64,000 bases of DNA, from the NCBI GenBank assembly GCA_905221605.1, contig CAJNDS010000073.1, positions 56,001 through 120,000 on the forward strand, in the 5' to 3' direction. Under the pieces are notes generated by a model, which saw only the letters and a list, made by a program, of their open reading frames with translations, had not been told where the DNA came from and ran no database searches. This DNA comes from Symbiodinium natans. Its lineage: Eukaryota > Sar > Dinophyceae > Suessiales > Symbiodiniaceae. This document shows positions 32,885-43,609 of this stretch, in pieces (the stretch's first letter is position 1; every line of letters starts with the position of its first letter). The translations under genes were made by a program, and so were the position numbers.

Positions 32885-32995
32885 TTGGCCCCTCAAAATT
32901 CGGCCTTCGTAGAGAACGCGCTGCTGGAAGGCAGGGATGCCGTACCTCCGTGGCCCATGTGACAGCGGCATTGGGGGAAAGGGGAAGTTAGTCAA
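32885..32995 (-). CDS. Possible ubiquitin-like exon
   Basis: A short stretch reads RYGIPAFQQRVLYEGR (about 32900-32950). Ubiquitin has IPPDQQRLIFAGK at the matching place, so this looks like beta-strand 3 of a ubiquitin-like fold. A GC donor (GAAG|GCC) follows the Glu codon, in keeping with the window's other introns. Only this fragment is visible. The remaining part of the fold was not found. Confidence 0.4.
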
Positions 32996-32999
32996 ATGA

Positions 33000-34230
33000 A
33001 TGGAATGACTTGGCACGAGAAATTCTCGGATCTCTCTCGGTTCCTTCTGACATGTGCACCGCTCCGTAAGCCCAGGCAGCTCACAGCTACACGCACGGAG
33101 GCACTTCTGCTCCAATTTTGTGAAGACGCTTTCAACAAACTCATTCTCGCTGACCTCTGTGCTGCTTCAGACGTTTCAAGGTGCATTCCTTGAGAGTCAC
33201 GGAGGTTGTTTGTTTCAATCGCTCAATGGTAGACTTAGGCCTTTTTGCCCAATATGCTGCCAACCACCTACAAAGTCAAAGCACTCATCGTGTGTGCTGT
33301 CAAGAGGCTGTAAGCAGTCCGGTCTGCTTGCCAAGTGTCTGCACTTGCACCGTAAGCTGCATCGCCTGCACATGCAATGACCAGCCCCACAACTTTCCTA
33401 TCAAAGTGGCTGATATCAACCTCGGAGATAAGAAGTTCTGCGAGTTAAGTACAGAGTTTGGGCATCATTTATGAATGGGTTAGAATGGGTTTCATGTAGG
33501 GCATTCGAGGAGGGCAATTCCGCAGCCTGCCTCGGCACCGCGGCTCACGCGGCAGCTACCAAGTTTCCAGTGTGATGGGCAATGGCCACCCCGTTTTTTT
33601 AAAGCTCAGAGTGGCTTTGTGCTTGAACTGCCCAAGGCTCCTGGCCGTACGTGTCTTTGGGGGCCGCATGCATTGCTGTCCGTCCCACTTGGCATGAAGA
33701 AGCACTATAAGCTTCTCTTGCCACTGAACAACAAAGAGCAAAGAACATGGAGGGGAACCACAAAAAACAACACTTCCCTGGAGCCGATGCACCGCCAGAA
33801 GCAAGCAGCAAGCATCGTGATCCCGAATTGGGAAGGGTTCACTCATGATGGACTAATGCATAGAATCTTAGAAGCCTTGGATGCCATTTTCGTCTTCCTG
33901 CTGCAACGAGCCGCGTTGTACATGAAATGCAGCAGGCACCGTTCACGGCTGTGACCCCTCGTCAGGCTTGTTTAGGATTATGTCTGTTTCTCTTCAACCC
34001 TCGAAGCATCTCAATGCCCTTTCTGCATCACGCGATCAACCGGAGGCTTCAGCCTGGCCGACAAGGTCTATGCAAAAGGCACGCAGCACTACGAACTGCA
34101 CATCTGTGCCACACAGACACGAGCAAGTGAGAAAATTGATGATCAAAAAGAGTGCAGGCTTCTGACCCGACTGTTCTGCCTGCAACGGTGAGGGAGGCGG
34201 CATTTCAGCGTCGGATCCTTGAGCTTTCTA
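33000..34230. other. No firm gene
   Basis: A minus frame at 33556-33846 has a partly protein-like stretch (WQEKLIVLLHAKWDGQQCMR) but no motif. Otherwise nothing is recognised. Confidence 0.35.
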
Positions 34231-34335
34231 GAAGGGGGGTGTACGAAAATAGGGGGTACCCTTTTGCAGATTCCTATAATGAGGGTTATAATATTTTGGG
34301 GTATATTCGGGGGACCCTATTTTGGGAAATACGCA
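34230..34335. other. AT-rich segment with G-runs and a 9-bp inverted repeat
   Basis: AAAATAGGG at 34246-34254 is mirrored by CCCTATTTT at 34315-34323. The 60 bp between them are AT-rich with repeated TATAAT-like words. Composition differs sharply from the flanks, so this may be a small inserted element. Confidence 0.4.
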
Positions 34336-34829
34336 GAAGGACACGAGGATCAATCACCTCGTTTGGACCCTTGGCCCAGAAGCAGCTTGAAATGCCAGAG
34401 GGAGTCCTTCCGGGGCCGGTGGAGGCTGCATCTGCATGCCAGCTGGGCCTCCCAGGCACATGACACAGCAAATGACACAGTAGGTCCGTCATGCAGGCAT
34501 GCGTTTGGTAGCTTGAATCCCCTCTTTGTTGCTAAAAGAGGAACAAGGACGAGTCCAAGTCCACATGATGCAAGCTACAAGGTGCAACCTACGCAACGTT
34601 TAATGCCACAAACATGCAAGATTGGTTTTCAGGGGGTCTGATGCAGTGACGAGGGAGACGAGGAGAGAGCCCATTGCCCACCACATCATGGCCCACAGCT
34701 GATCCTAGGCCAGCATTTTTCTTGAAGTTGAGGCCTCCTAGTCTCCCTCTATCCTGTGACCTACCTTGTTGAGGTGCATAGGGGCTCCTCATGTTATAGT
34801 TGCACAGACGACTGATTCTACGAAGTACC

Positions 34830-34885
34830 CGGAGCAGTAGCAGCAGCAGTAGAGCAGCGGCAGCAGCGGCGGCCTTCCATGCCGT
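34830..34885. repeat. (AGC)n trinucleotide repeat
   Basis: AGCAGTAGCAGCAGCAGTAG then AGCAGCGGCAGCAGCGGCGG. On the minus strand it reads as Ala or Leu runs inside an open frame (34818-35159) whose upstream part (HRLAQERRLAEQAGRTWSRV) looks weakly coding. Confidence 0.7.
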
Positions 34886-34889
34886 CTGA

Positions 34890-35160
34890 ACTCTGGGCTG
34901 CCTGCCATGTTCCGAGCAGCCGGATTGGACACATGGCCAACACACGATGAAAACACGTTTTCCTGCGCAAGCGCAGCTTTTCACCACATTCACGCGCGAC
35001 GTGTCGAATGAACGTAGCAGGGAGGTGTCTACAGAAGCCGTCTTCAATTGTCCAAATGCAAGTGCAGAGGTCTGCGACACGCCGATGTGCAAAGACTCTG
35101 GACCAAGTTCGGCCTGCCTGTTCTGCCAGACGCCGCTCCTGCGCCAGCCTGTGCTTCACA
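34890..35160 (-). CDS. Possible exon, unidentified
   Basis: The frame begins KHRLAQERRLAEQAGRTWSR then VFAHRRVADLCTCIWTIEDG. It is basic, helical and free of stops until the AGC repeat. No family call. A chance frame cannot be excluded. Confidence 0.25.
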
Positions 35161-35518
35161 AGTTTCAGGCTGGCAAGTCATGGGACCGCAACGAGTTGCG
35201 CAGGACGCCTTAGCATTAAGCATCCTCAGTGGTAGCGATAGTGCCTGATGTGGAGGCGAACGGCCAAAAGAGCTCCCAGGACAAGCCCTGCACATGGCAT
35301 GGCGTTTGGACAATCACAGGTGAACCATGACAAGCGATCTCTGCTTCCCCGACATGATGTGTTGACACATGCACAGCCCATCCCATTGCTTGATTGGCAG
35401 ACAACACACGGCACAAACAGGGGACGCGCTGGGATGTGCCAAACACACCATTCATGTAGAGCGTCGTTGCGAGCTCTTGCATGAAACAGCACGCGGGTTC
35501 ACATGTTTGCTTTCGGAA

Positions 35519-36013
35519 TCAGGCACCACCTCTCCTCTCTGTAGTCTGTAGGTGTGACCAGCTACGAATACAGTACTCAGGCATTCCTTCAACCAACTCG
35601 TAGGCTGGGCCATGATGAACCGCCTGCATCGATGTGCTGCAGGACAAAGCACTGGCTCTCGCCGGAGTCCGTGTTCTGAGACAGTGGATGAGCCGCCATG
35701 TCAAACTTCGCAAATGACGAGCTCCTTTGACCAACAACTGCCCCCAGCCCTGCCGTCCTCCAAGCCACAGATCTGGTAGTTGTCTTTGTTCAGCCCACGA
35801 ATGTTGATGCGGCCTCTGACAGAATACCGCAAACTCAAATGACTTGCCCTTCAGCTGGTAAAGATGATTGACCAGCCTCCTTCTGCGCCGAAATCCCCAT
35901 CTAAGCTCAGCAACGGGTAGCCCATCCTCACAGACGACCCACATAAATCGACAGAAGCGTGGTCCATTCAAAATGACGATCCTGCTTATGAAAAATAGAA
36001 AAGATCTTACCAC
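35519..36013 (-). CDS. Possible exons, unidentified (164-codon open frame)
   Basis: The first third reads ILNGPRFCRFMWVVCEDGLP then VAELRWGFRRRR, which is strongly protein-like. The last part contains HHGPAYELVEGMPEYCI. The middle is Arg/Ser low complexity and may be intron. No domain recognised. It ends about 200 bp before the tandem array. Confidence 0.35.
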   Translation of the reverse strand: MVRSFLFFISRIVILNGPRFCRFMWVVCEDGLPVAELRWGFRRRRRLVNHLYQLKGKSFEFAVFCQRPHQHSWAEQRQLPDLWLGGRQGWGQLLVKGARHLRSLTWRLIHCLRTRTPARASALSCSTSMQAVHHGPAYELVEGMPEYCIRSWSHLQTTERRGGA

Positions 36014-36221
36014 AAAGGAAAGTGGGGGCGCGCCTGTGCCTGACGAAGTATCTTCTTGGATTCTCGGGCTGCTCGGGCGTCACGAACCTGGGGCAAGCTA
36101 GCCAACGGACTGAAACCACCTCCTGCTCGTCACCAAGCAGCCTAGATTCAAAAGCATGCCTAGCAGCCTAGTGACCTGTAGCTCCACTTGCGCCCCTGAT
36201 ATCTTCCATCCAGAGAGGAGA

Positions 36222-37915
36222 AGTGCAAGCATGTCTCGCTTTATTTGTGTCCCTGATCACTTATGTTCGCAGACGGCTCATGGTAGCTGACAGGTTCAGC
36301 ATCAGCCACAAAGCAAGTCTGCAAAGGTACACGGTCGTGAACACAGGGTTGGCGGGACAGCACAGGATAAGTGCAGCATGTCTCGCTTTATGTGTGTCCC
36401 TGATCACTTCTGTTCGCAGACGGCTCATGATAGGTGAACCGCAAAGGTACACGTTCGTTTGGCGGGACAGAAGCATGTCTCGCTTTATTTGTGTCCCTGA
36501 TCACTTCTGTTCGCAGACGGCTCATGGTAGCTGACAGGTTCAGCATCAGCCACAAAGCAAGTCTGCAAAGGTACACGGTCGTGAACACAGGGTTGGCGGG
36601 ACAGCACAGGAAAAGTGCAGCATGTCTCGCTTTATTTGTGTCCCTGATCACTTATGTTCGCAGACGGCTCATGGTAGCTGACAGGTTCAGCATCAGCCAC
36701 AAAGCAAGTCTGTAAAGGTACACGGTCGTGAACACAGGGTTGGCGGGACAGCACAGGAAAAGTGCAGCATGTCTCGCTTTATTTGTGTCCCTGATATTCC
36801 CTGATCACTTCTGTTCGCAGACGGCTCATGGTAGCTGACAGGTTCAGCATCAGCCACAAAGCAAGTCTGCAAAGGTACACGGTCGTGAACACAGGGTTGG
36901 CGGGACAGCACAGGAAAAGTGCAAGCATGTCTCGCTTTATTTGTGTCCCTGATCACTTCTGTTCGCAGACGGCTCATGGTAGCTGACAGGTTCAGCATCA
37001 GCCACAAAGCAAGTCTGCAAAGGTACACGGTCGTGAACACAGGGTTGGCGGGACAGCACAGGAAAAGTGCAGCATGTCTCGCTTTATTTGTGTCCCTGAT
37101 CACTTCTGTTCGCAGACGGCTCATGGTAGCTGACAGGTTCAGCATCAGCCACAAAGCAAGTCTGCAAAGGTACACGGTCGTGAACACAGGGTTGGCGGGA
37201 CAGCACAGGAAAAGTGCAAGCATGTCTCGCTTCATTTGTGTCCCTGATCACTTCTGTTCGCAGACGGCTCATGGTAGCTGACAGGTTCAGCATCAGCCAC
37301 AAAGCAAGTCTGCAAAGGTACACGGTCGTGAACACAGGGTTGGCGGGACAGCACAGGAAAAGTGCAGCATGTCTCGCTTTATTTGTGTCCCTGATCACTT
37401 ATGTTCGCAGACGGCTCATGGTAGCTGACAGGTTCAGCATCAGCCACAAAGCAAGTCTGCAAAGGTACACGGTCGTGAACACAGGGTTGGCGGGACAGCA
37501 CAGGAAAAGTGCAAGCATGTCTCGCTTTATTTGTGTCCTTGATCACTTATGTTCGCAGACGGCTCATGGTAGCTGACAGGTTCAGCATCAGCCACAAAGC
37601 AAGTCTGCAAAGGTACACGGTCGTGAACACAGGGTTGGCGGGACAGCACAGGAAAAGTGCAGCATGTCTCGCTTTATTTGTGTCCCTGATCACTTATGTT
37701 CGCAGACGGCTCATGGTAGCTGACAGGTTCAGCATCAGCCACAAAGCAAGTCTGCAAAGGTACACGGTCGTGAACACAGGGTTGGCGGGACAGCACAGGA
37801 AAAGTGCAAGCATGTCTCGCTTTATTTGTGTCCTTGATCACTTCTGTTCGCAGACGGCTCATGGTAGCTGACAGGTTCAGTCTTGAGAGGTACACGATCG
37901 TGAACACAGGGTTGC
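36222..37915. repeat. Tandem array, 147/148-bp monomers in a 295-bp higher-order repeat
   Basis: Twelve monomers start GCATGTCTCGCTTTATTTG at about 36229, 36376, 36473, 36620, 36767, 36925, 37072, 37220, 37367, 37515, 37662 and 37810. From 36925 onward spacings alternate 147 and 148 bp because every second junction has one extra A (GTGCAAGCATG against GTGCAGCATG), giving an exact 295-bp dimer period three times. The second monomer is shortened to 97 bp by an internal deletion, the fifth has a 10-bp duplication (TGATATTCCC), and the last is truncated. Copies are otherwise nearly identical, with one diagnostic site (CACTTATG or CACTTCTG). Open frames run through it on both strands. Confidence 0.95.
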
Positions 37916-37919
37916 AACA

Positions 37920-39110
37920 ACGGTGGGCGCCTGAATTTTCACACCTGTCAGAAACACAAACAAACACTTCAGGTGCCGGCGCGAAGGGTTCGTCCTTGCT
38001 GTGGTTTCGGCCTCAGTCTGAGCCAAACCGATCTGATCTCCAACTCGAAACATGCTCAAGCCGCCGGCAGAGAGAGAATGCATGGCTTGCCATGACGAAG
38101 TTCCTCGCAAAGGGGCGGCCATGACGATTTGGAGGCGTTTCGACAAGGGGCAAGAACTTGTGGAGCATGTTATTAACATTCATACTTGCGGCATTTCATC
38201 GGTTGTCGCTTTTTGTTTGTCGGACTCGTGGGGACGCAGGAGCGCGGGTTGTAAGCAAGCTTCATGCACATTTGTACCCTTGTCGAGCTTTAGTTCCATT
38301 ACTCCTTCACAACTCAAACGACAAAGGTGACAAAGCACTAACACTAACTCTGCAGATCTCTGCAGTATGGGACTTCCGGAAGAGCAAGAATAGTCAAGAT
38401 GCAAGGGGCCAGCACATGGAATGTCTTCAGGAATAGTGACCCTCACGATCGAGGTTGCTGCAACAGGACGTGCTGACATCTGGTTATGTGACGGCAAAAA
38501 ATGACAAAAAGTTAAGATTTTGCTTTGGCGTTTGGAAGGACCTTATACGTACTTGCCAGAGCAAGATAGAATGGAGATCAGGGCGCAAACAAGTTAAATG
38601 CGACGAAAATATTCTCACAGTGGTGCTTGATTGCATCATGAAAAACAACATTTGCATCGAAAGAGATGTGAGATGTCGGATGTCGAAACATATGAACATG
38701 GGATCCCGGAGTTGTGCAGCTCGTATGAGCCTGGCGCGGAGACGAGCGCACGACCCAAAACTTCACAACACAGAGTATTCTGCGACAACACAAAAGCAAG
38801 CGAACCCACTGCATCCACCCGTGGGCACGCCTACCACAAATACTGTTCCATTGAATTCAACTGACCTCAACAAGTGGCACAAAACATCAAAGATGTGAGT
38901 CCTATCCACAACTGTGGAGACCATCGTCAGCGGCTGACTCTTTGCACTTGACAAGCGCACCTCGACCTATCATGGCTCGAGCCGTGTTCGGCACCAGCTT
39001 TGCTGAAGAACACGAAGCCAAGCAAATGAAGGCCTCTACCTACATCAAACCTACTGCCTCACTCTCTTAATGAACGAAGAATTGAGACTCGTCAAGGCCT
39101 CGGGCGCCTT
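37920..39110. other. No firm gene
   Basis: Frames on both strands (for example plus 38455-38898) have no motif. The A-rich stretch at 38490-38700 lowers local GC. Nothing supportable. Confidence 0.4.
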
Positions 39111-39204
39111 GCTGCCTGGCCAAGAGCATGTTGGTACCAAGAGGACAACTCGAGGAGATCGTGAGGCCAAGGGTCGTGGTGCAAGATGGGCAGACAATTA
39201 GTTT

Positions 39205-39645
39205 CTACACGTTCATCGCACTCGATCCTCCAAGCCAAGCAGTTATATCAGGGCTGCTGTGGGACCTTCCCGAAAGGGATCCGGCCACTTTGACTCCACC
39301 TTGGACATGCAAGGGCTCAAGCATTTGGTGAAATTTACAGAACGACTGTCTGCATTCGCCGGTAGTCACAGTCACAAGCTCGCGCACATCGCGTTCTGAG
39401 TGCCGATATATGCAAATGCGTGAGAATGGCATACCCAAGTTGTGTGACAGGTGAGCTGTCGGAGACTTGTCCGGGCGAAGCCCTGCGGTCACGCCTGGCA
39501 AAAGATGTCTCCATTCACCTTTGTCACGAGGAAGTTGTCTTCCTGTCGCGGCGACGATGGTTCGAAGCTTAAACACAGACCATTTGCCAAGCAGTGCATC
39601 TGCTTCCAGATTTGATAGTGCGTGCATGATTGGCATAGCTCTCAT
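39205..39645 (-). CDS. Possible exons of an unidentified gene
   Basis: The 5' part of the frame reads MHALSNLEADALLGKWSVFK then LRTIVAATGRQLPRDKG, which is convincingly protein-like. The 3' part (about 39205-39320, with GGVKVAGSLSGRSHSSPDIT) may be another exon. The part between contains low-quality sequence, so an intron in the same frame is likely. No family is recognised. Confidence 0.35.
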   Translation of the reverse strand: MRAMPIMHALSNLEADALLGKWSVFKLRTIVAATGRQLPRDKGEWRHLLPGVTAGLRPDKSPTAHLSHNLGMPFSRICIYRHSERDVRELVTVTTGECRQSFCKFHQMLEPLHVQGGVKVAGSLSGRSHSSPDITAWLGGSSAMNV

Positions 39646-39734
39646 GTCTTACTGACGTGCCATATGTTTAAAGACCAAGCCTCCCTTGCTTTAGGGGATT
39701 CGGGATGTTCTTGCCACTGTCGAGGGTTGAGAGC

Positions 39735-39773
39735 GTACCTAAACCCTATAAACCCTAAACCCTAAACCCTAAC
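39735..39773 (-). repeat. CCCTAAA telomere-type tract
   Basis: Four to five CCCTAAA units, nearly perfect. It is separated by 85 bp of unique sequence from TTTAGGG units in inverted orientation. Confidence 0.85.
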
Positions 39774-39857
39774 GCCCCTATTGCTTACTAGGGTCAACCG
39801 GAGATCTCCAACCCACAACTCTCAAGAACGCGCCCTATGGTCCTGCGGCCCTGAAGC

Positions 39858-39936
39858 TGTTAGGGTTTAGGGTTGAAGGGTTTATTAAGGGTTTAGGGTT
39901 CAGGGCTCGGGGTCTAGGGTTTAGGGTTTAGGTTTT
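39858..39936 (+). repeat. TTTAGGG telomere-type tract
   Basis: About eight units of GTTTAGGG with variants (GTTGAAGGG, GTTCAGGGC). It is the right arm of an inverted pair with 39735-39773 and ends ten bases before the stop codon of the minus-strand exon at 39946. Confidence 0.85.
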
Positions 39937-39945
39937 CATGGTCCC

Positions 39946-40240
39946 TTAATATGGCCCTTCGCCCTCTTCAAAAGGTTCAGCTACAATAGCTAAGGCTATG
40001 TTCCCTGCCTTGGAATCGAAGGGCAGCTGCAAAACGAGGCGCTCCTCCTTCTTGACCACGAGCTGTGCAGGGCGACGATGTGAACAAGTAGGCTGGAGGA
40101 GGAGGTCCGTAAGACTTCTGTCCACCAACTGCTGCACGCTACGGCTCTGTATCGCAAGACAACCCAGGGCTGCACGTTGCTCTCAGTCTTCAAGCAGATG
40201 CACAGCGGTGCTGCCGTCAAATCTCCACCCGCAAAGCCTG
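39946..40240 (-). CDS. Last exons of an unidentified gene
   Basis: The final exon runs from about 40150 to the TAA at 39946 and encodes SVQQLVDRSLTDLLLQ, later VKKEERLVLQLPFDSKAGNI and ending AEPFEEGEGPY. A preceding exon in another frame (about 40165-40240) reads GFAGGDLTAAPLCICLKTE. The shift of frame with a CAG before AGCCGTAGCG suggests an intron between them. Composition and acidic C-terminus look genuine. I recognise no family. The coding sequence stops directly beside telomere-type repeats. Confidence 0.45.
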
Positions 40241-40244
40241 GGGT

Positions 40245-41180
40245 GTTAGTGGCGTCAGCAGCTCGTCCTTGTCCTACAAGTAACAGAAGAGCCCAGAATT
40301 CAGGCGCAGGAATTCGACCAGCAAGCTGCAAAGCAAAAGAAAACACAAGACCGATCGAGGTCGATCACCAAACTTGCAATCCGCGCAGTCCTCTCGGAAG
40401 AAACCGAAGGCCTCACAACACCATGCCACATGATGCCGCATGATCCTGTTCCGCCCGCAGGACATTAAAGGCAGGTACCCTGGAAAGAAGACTTTCTGAG
40501 CACCAGCACGACGCTTGTGCGACAAAGGCCAATGCGAAGCTCGAGCTCTACCCCGACCCTTTTAAAGGCAATCCCCGTCTGAGGTGGACGGCGCAGAGCA
40601 TGGAAGCGATGGCGCCCACCAACACCTCTGCTAAAGAACAGAACCCAAAGAAAGTTCCAGCTTTTGGCCGCCAGAAGTACAGCTGTTCAATACTTCAGCC
40701 AAGCCACAAAGAGGAGGATTGTGAGACGCAGCTGATCTGCGTAGCAGGCCTGTATGGCGGCACGACTACAGTTACTACACGACCCATTCGTCGTTCACGG
40801 CCTGCGCAACATTTACTTCGACCCATGGTACATCATGCCCGCACAGCTGCGAAGCATCTGTCCCCACAACTCCCCTCGCCACCACACTGCGAGTGCCTCT
40901 CCCGGCGCGCAGCTGGTGGAAGAGGTCTGTAGCAACCATGCACCCCGCATGTTCCACGACGCCTGTCATCAAGACTGGTCTGGGGAGACTTTGTGTGACT
41001 TTGTGCGACTTTGTGTGACAGAAAGTGGCCCGACATTTTCACGTCCCCGCTTTGTGTGTCCCGGCGAGTCTGCATCGGACAGCAAGGACGGGCGCACAAA
41101 CCCGGCAGCCTGTGGCTTGTCCACATTCAAGCTCGCCATGGCCATGCCCAGCGCATCCTCTCACGCTAAATCTTAGAAGC
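40245..41180. other. No firm gene
   Basis: A plus-strand stretch at 40754-40860 (LLHDPFVVHGLRNIYFDPWY) is protein-like but isolated. (GACTTTGTGTG)n repeats lie at 40985-41020. Nothing else is supported. Confidence 0.35.
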
Positions 41181-41187
41181 AGGCAAG

Positions 41188-41322
41188 CCAGAAGAGAGAG
41201 AGAGAGAGAGAGACAGAGACAGAGAGAGAGAGAGACGGAGAGAAAGAGAGAACGAGAGAGAGAAAAGACAAAAAAGAGAGAGAGGAAGAGGAAAAAACAA
41301 CACAGAGACAGACAGAGGAGGG
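41188..41322. repeat. (GA)n purine microsatellite
   Basis: About 135 bp of GAGA with interspersed GACA and GAAA. The plus strand is almost pure purine, so a triplex (H-DNA) structure is possible. A second shorter (GA)n lies at 42110-42132. Confidence 0.9.
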
Positions 41323-41329
41323 GATTGAT

Positions 41330-43140
41330 CACGCAGCGACAGTAACAGGTGCAACACGCTCCTTGAGCATGGCCTCTGGGGGCCCTGGCACCAGCGTTGT
41401 CAGGTCAGATCTGCCGAATGTCTCCCAACATCTCTCTACTGTATTGGATCTGGCACGGACGCCCCTGAACCCTTTTGAGGTGACCCCACCCGGCCTCCCC
41501 CGAAACCGGGGCTCGGGTCGGTTCAGTTCGCTATCTGTAAGCCAAATGGCAACATCTAGCTGTTTGATTGCCACGTTTGCGGAATCCAGCGCATGCATGT
41601 AGTAGGCCCTATCGTGGTTTAAAAACCGTCTGCCAAGATGACGCATGACATTTCGGCTACCACCTGGGACCTACAGCCGTCCCTAGCTCCAAATACCTGC
41701 TGCCTCACTTGAAACAAGTCACCCAGCTCTGTGACACTCAGAACCATAAAACAATCATGACGCCCTCCTAGTATTGATTCTGGGTACTCTGTCAGGGTTT
41801 CTGTCACCCTTCTCTATACGTGGCGGCGGGTTCTATGCGGCCAGTTCTGGGAGGCGCTCCAGGGATACTCGGCGGGCTTCTCTGGGGTGGGCACTTCCAG
41901 AGACCAGGTTGACTTGAAATCTAGCAACACCACTGGGGGTTCCAGGCTGTGGGGTCCTCCACAGAGACCACCCCTCCTGCGACCCTCCTGGGAACCCTTG
42001 GCACCCCCTGGGACCCCCCGTTTGCGAAAAATCGGAACTCTGCCTGCCCCCTTGTCTCCTCGCACCCAGCTGTGCGGCTGCCGAGGCGGCAATAGAAAAA
42101 GCAACGGAGAAGAGAGAGAGAGAGAGAGAAAGAAACTCAGGAAGCAGCAGGCAAAAACTCCTCATGATGTGTCCTTGCCCTTTTCTCTCATGCCTTTTCC
42201 TCTTCCGAAATCGAGGTGCCGACTGGTGAGGCTTTGAAACAGATGAAACAAGCGGAAACAGGTCACCAACAGCGTTGGGACACTCAGAAACACTTGATTC
42301 CTCCTCCAACCGATTCTCACTTTGACCTCTTCTGCCGCTTAGCAGCACCCGAGGAGGCAGCTTTGGTCGACTTCCTGTTCCACACTGGCAGCTGGCAGCT
42401 GGTACAAAGACACCGACATCATAACATTCTTGGATTAAGCAAGACCATCCTCTTCTTGGAGGCTTCCCCGACCTGCACACCATTCACCTGAGCGAAACCA
42501 AAGATCCGGCAGGGAACTCAAGCCAATGGGTGTCAGTCGTCCCTTTTGCGCCTCGCTGTTTGCAGGATACATGCTCTCGAACTCCTGGCCACAACTCGGC
42601 TGCCAGACGTCTAGCCTACGGACACCCCAGCATCTCACAGCTCTAAGCAATATGGCCCATGGCATCCTTCACGTTGAACTTCCGTTTGCAGCCCTCGTAG
42701 TTCCTGCCAGTAGTGGTGACTTCAATTGCCAATGCTGTGCTAGTAGATAGCAGAGAACATAGAAAGAACTTCAGAAGAGAACACGAGAGCTGCTGACAGA
42801 GGCACATGTACCGAATCTTTCCGAAGATCTTCCGCTCTGACCATCCCATGTCATGCCTTGCAGAACAGATCTCGTCATGAGACATCACGATCACTGCAAA
42901 ACGCATGCTGCAACGATTCCGCTTACTCAGAATGGCGCGAGGGCACGCTTGTACAGACAATGGCTGGGCTCTGAGGTGCCAACACTCCACAGATGGACCA
43001 CATGCAACCAACGTACCCATTTGGCTCTCGCCTCGGCAAATTTTTAGAAATTTTTCAAAGCTCTCGAACATATGAGGTCTTTGTGTCATGAAGAGGCTCA
43101 GATGGGCTGATTGAAGCAAGAGCGGGTGGTGAGAGAGCTA
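41330..43140. other. No firm gene; weak minus-strand exon candidates
   Basis: Near 42495-42605 the minus strand reads SCGQEFESMYPANSEAQKGR then LTPIGLSSLPDLWFRSGEW, which is protein-like but without a motif. 41940-42060 is C-rich and repetitive. No gene can be asserted. Confidence 0.3.
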
Positions 43141-43469
43141 GAGTAGACGTGGGGAGTCTTCACCTGCTGTCCACATCTTTTCCAGTCAAAGCACTGGGGT
43201 GTGAGCAAAAAAACGTCTTGTCTATGGATACCTCAAAATTTGAGGCCCTACAATATGACTGCACAAGTATGCACAAGTGCAGGCGGGCATGTGTGCCCTG
43301 TCCCATTTGCTTGCCAACTCAGCTGCATGGTGAGAGAGAGGTGCTTGATCCGCCACACCCCTACTCTGATCTTGACTCCCTGTGACACACGCTGCCTCAC
43401 AATGCTTCCACCGAACGTTTCGATGACATCTCTCAAGTGAACGCTTGCTTGTCATTTTCCGAAGCATGG

Positions 43470-43600
43470 GAGGCTGAGCAACCAACCCATCCAAGTTGTA
43501 GCGGTCGTTCAGGTAAATGGCTGTGGCCAGAGCTGTGGCTGGATCTTTGCTCCACTCCAACACCTGCGGGTTACTTTCCATGCGCGATGACGTCACCATT
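43470..43600 (-). CDS. Probable exon, unidentified
   Basis: The frame reads VLEWSKDPATALATAIYLND then RYNLDG. The acceptor side has CGCAG before GTGTTGGAG, and a GT follows GATGG, so the stretch is bounded by plausible splice sites. It is soluble and helical by composition. No family is recognised. Confidence 0.35.
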
Positions 43601-43609
43601 GAAACATCT

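Noticed and set aside
36280-36300. A-box-like TAGCTGACAGG and B-box-like GGTTCAGCATC in the array unit, suggesting a tRNA-type or SINE promoter
   Set aside because: The two overlap instead of standing about 30-40 bp apart, and the B-box match is poor.
36222-37915. Long open frames across the tandem array on both strands
   Set aside because: 147 bp preserves frame, so any stop-free unit reads through. The alternating 148-bp units break the frame, and both strands are open equally. This is a repeat artefact.
41039-41357. Leu/Ser-rich minus-strand and Arg/Glu-rich plus-strand frames
   Set aside because: Translations of the GA microsatellite.
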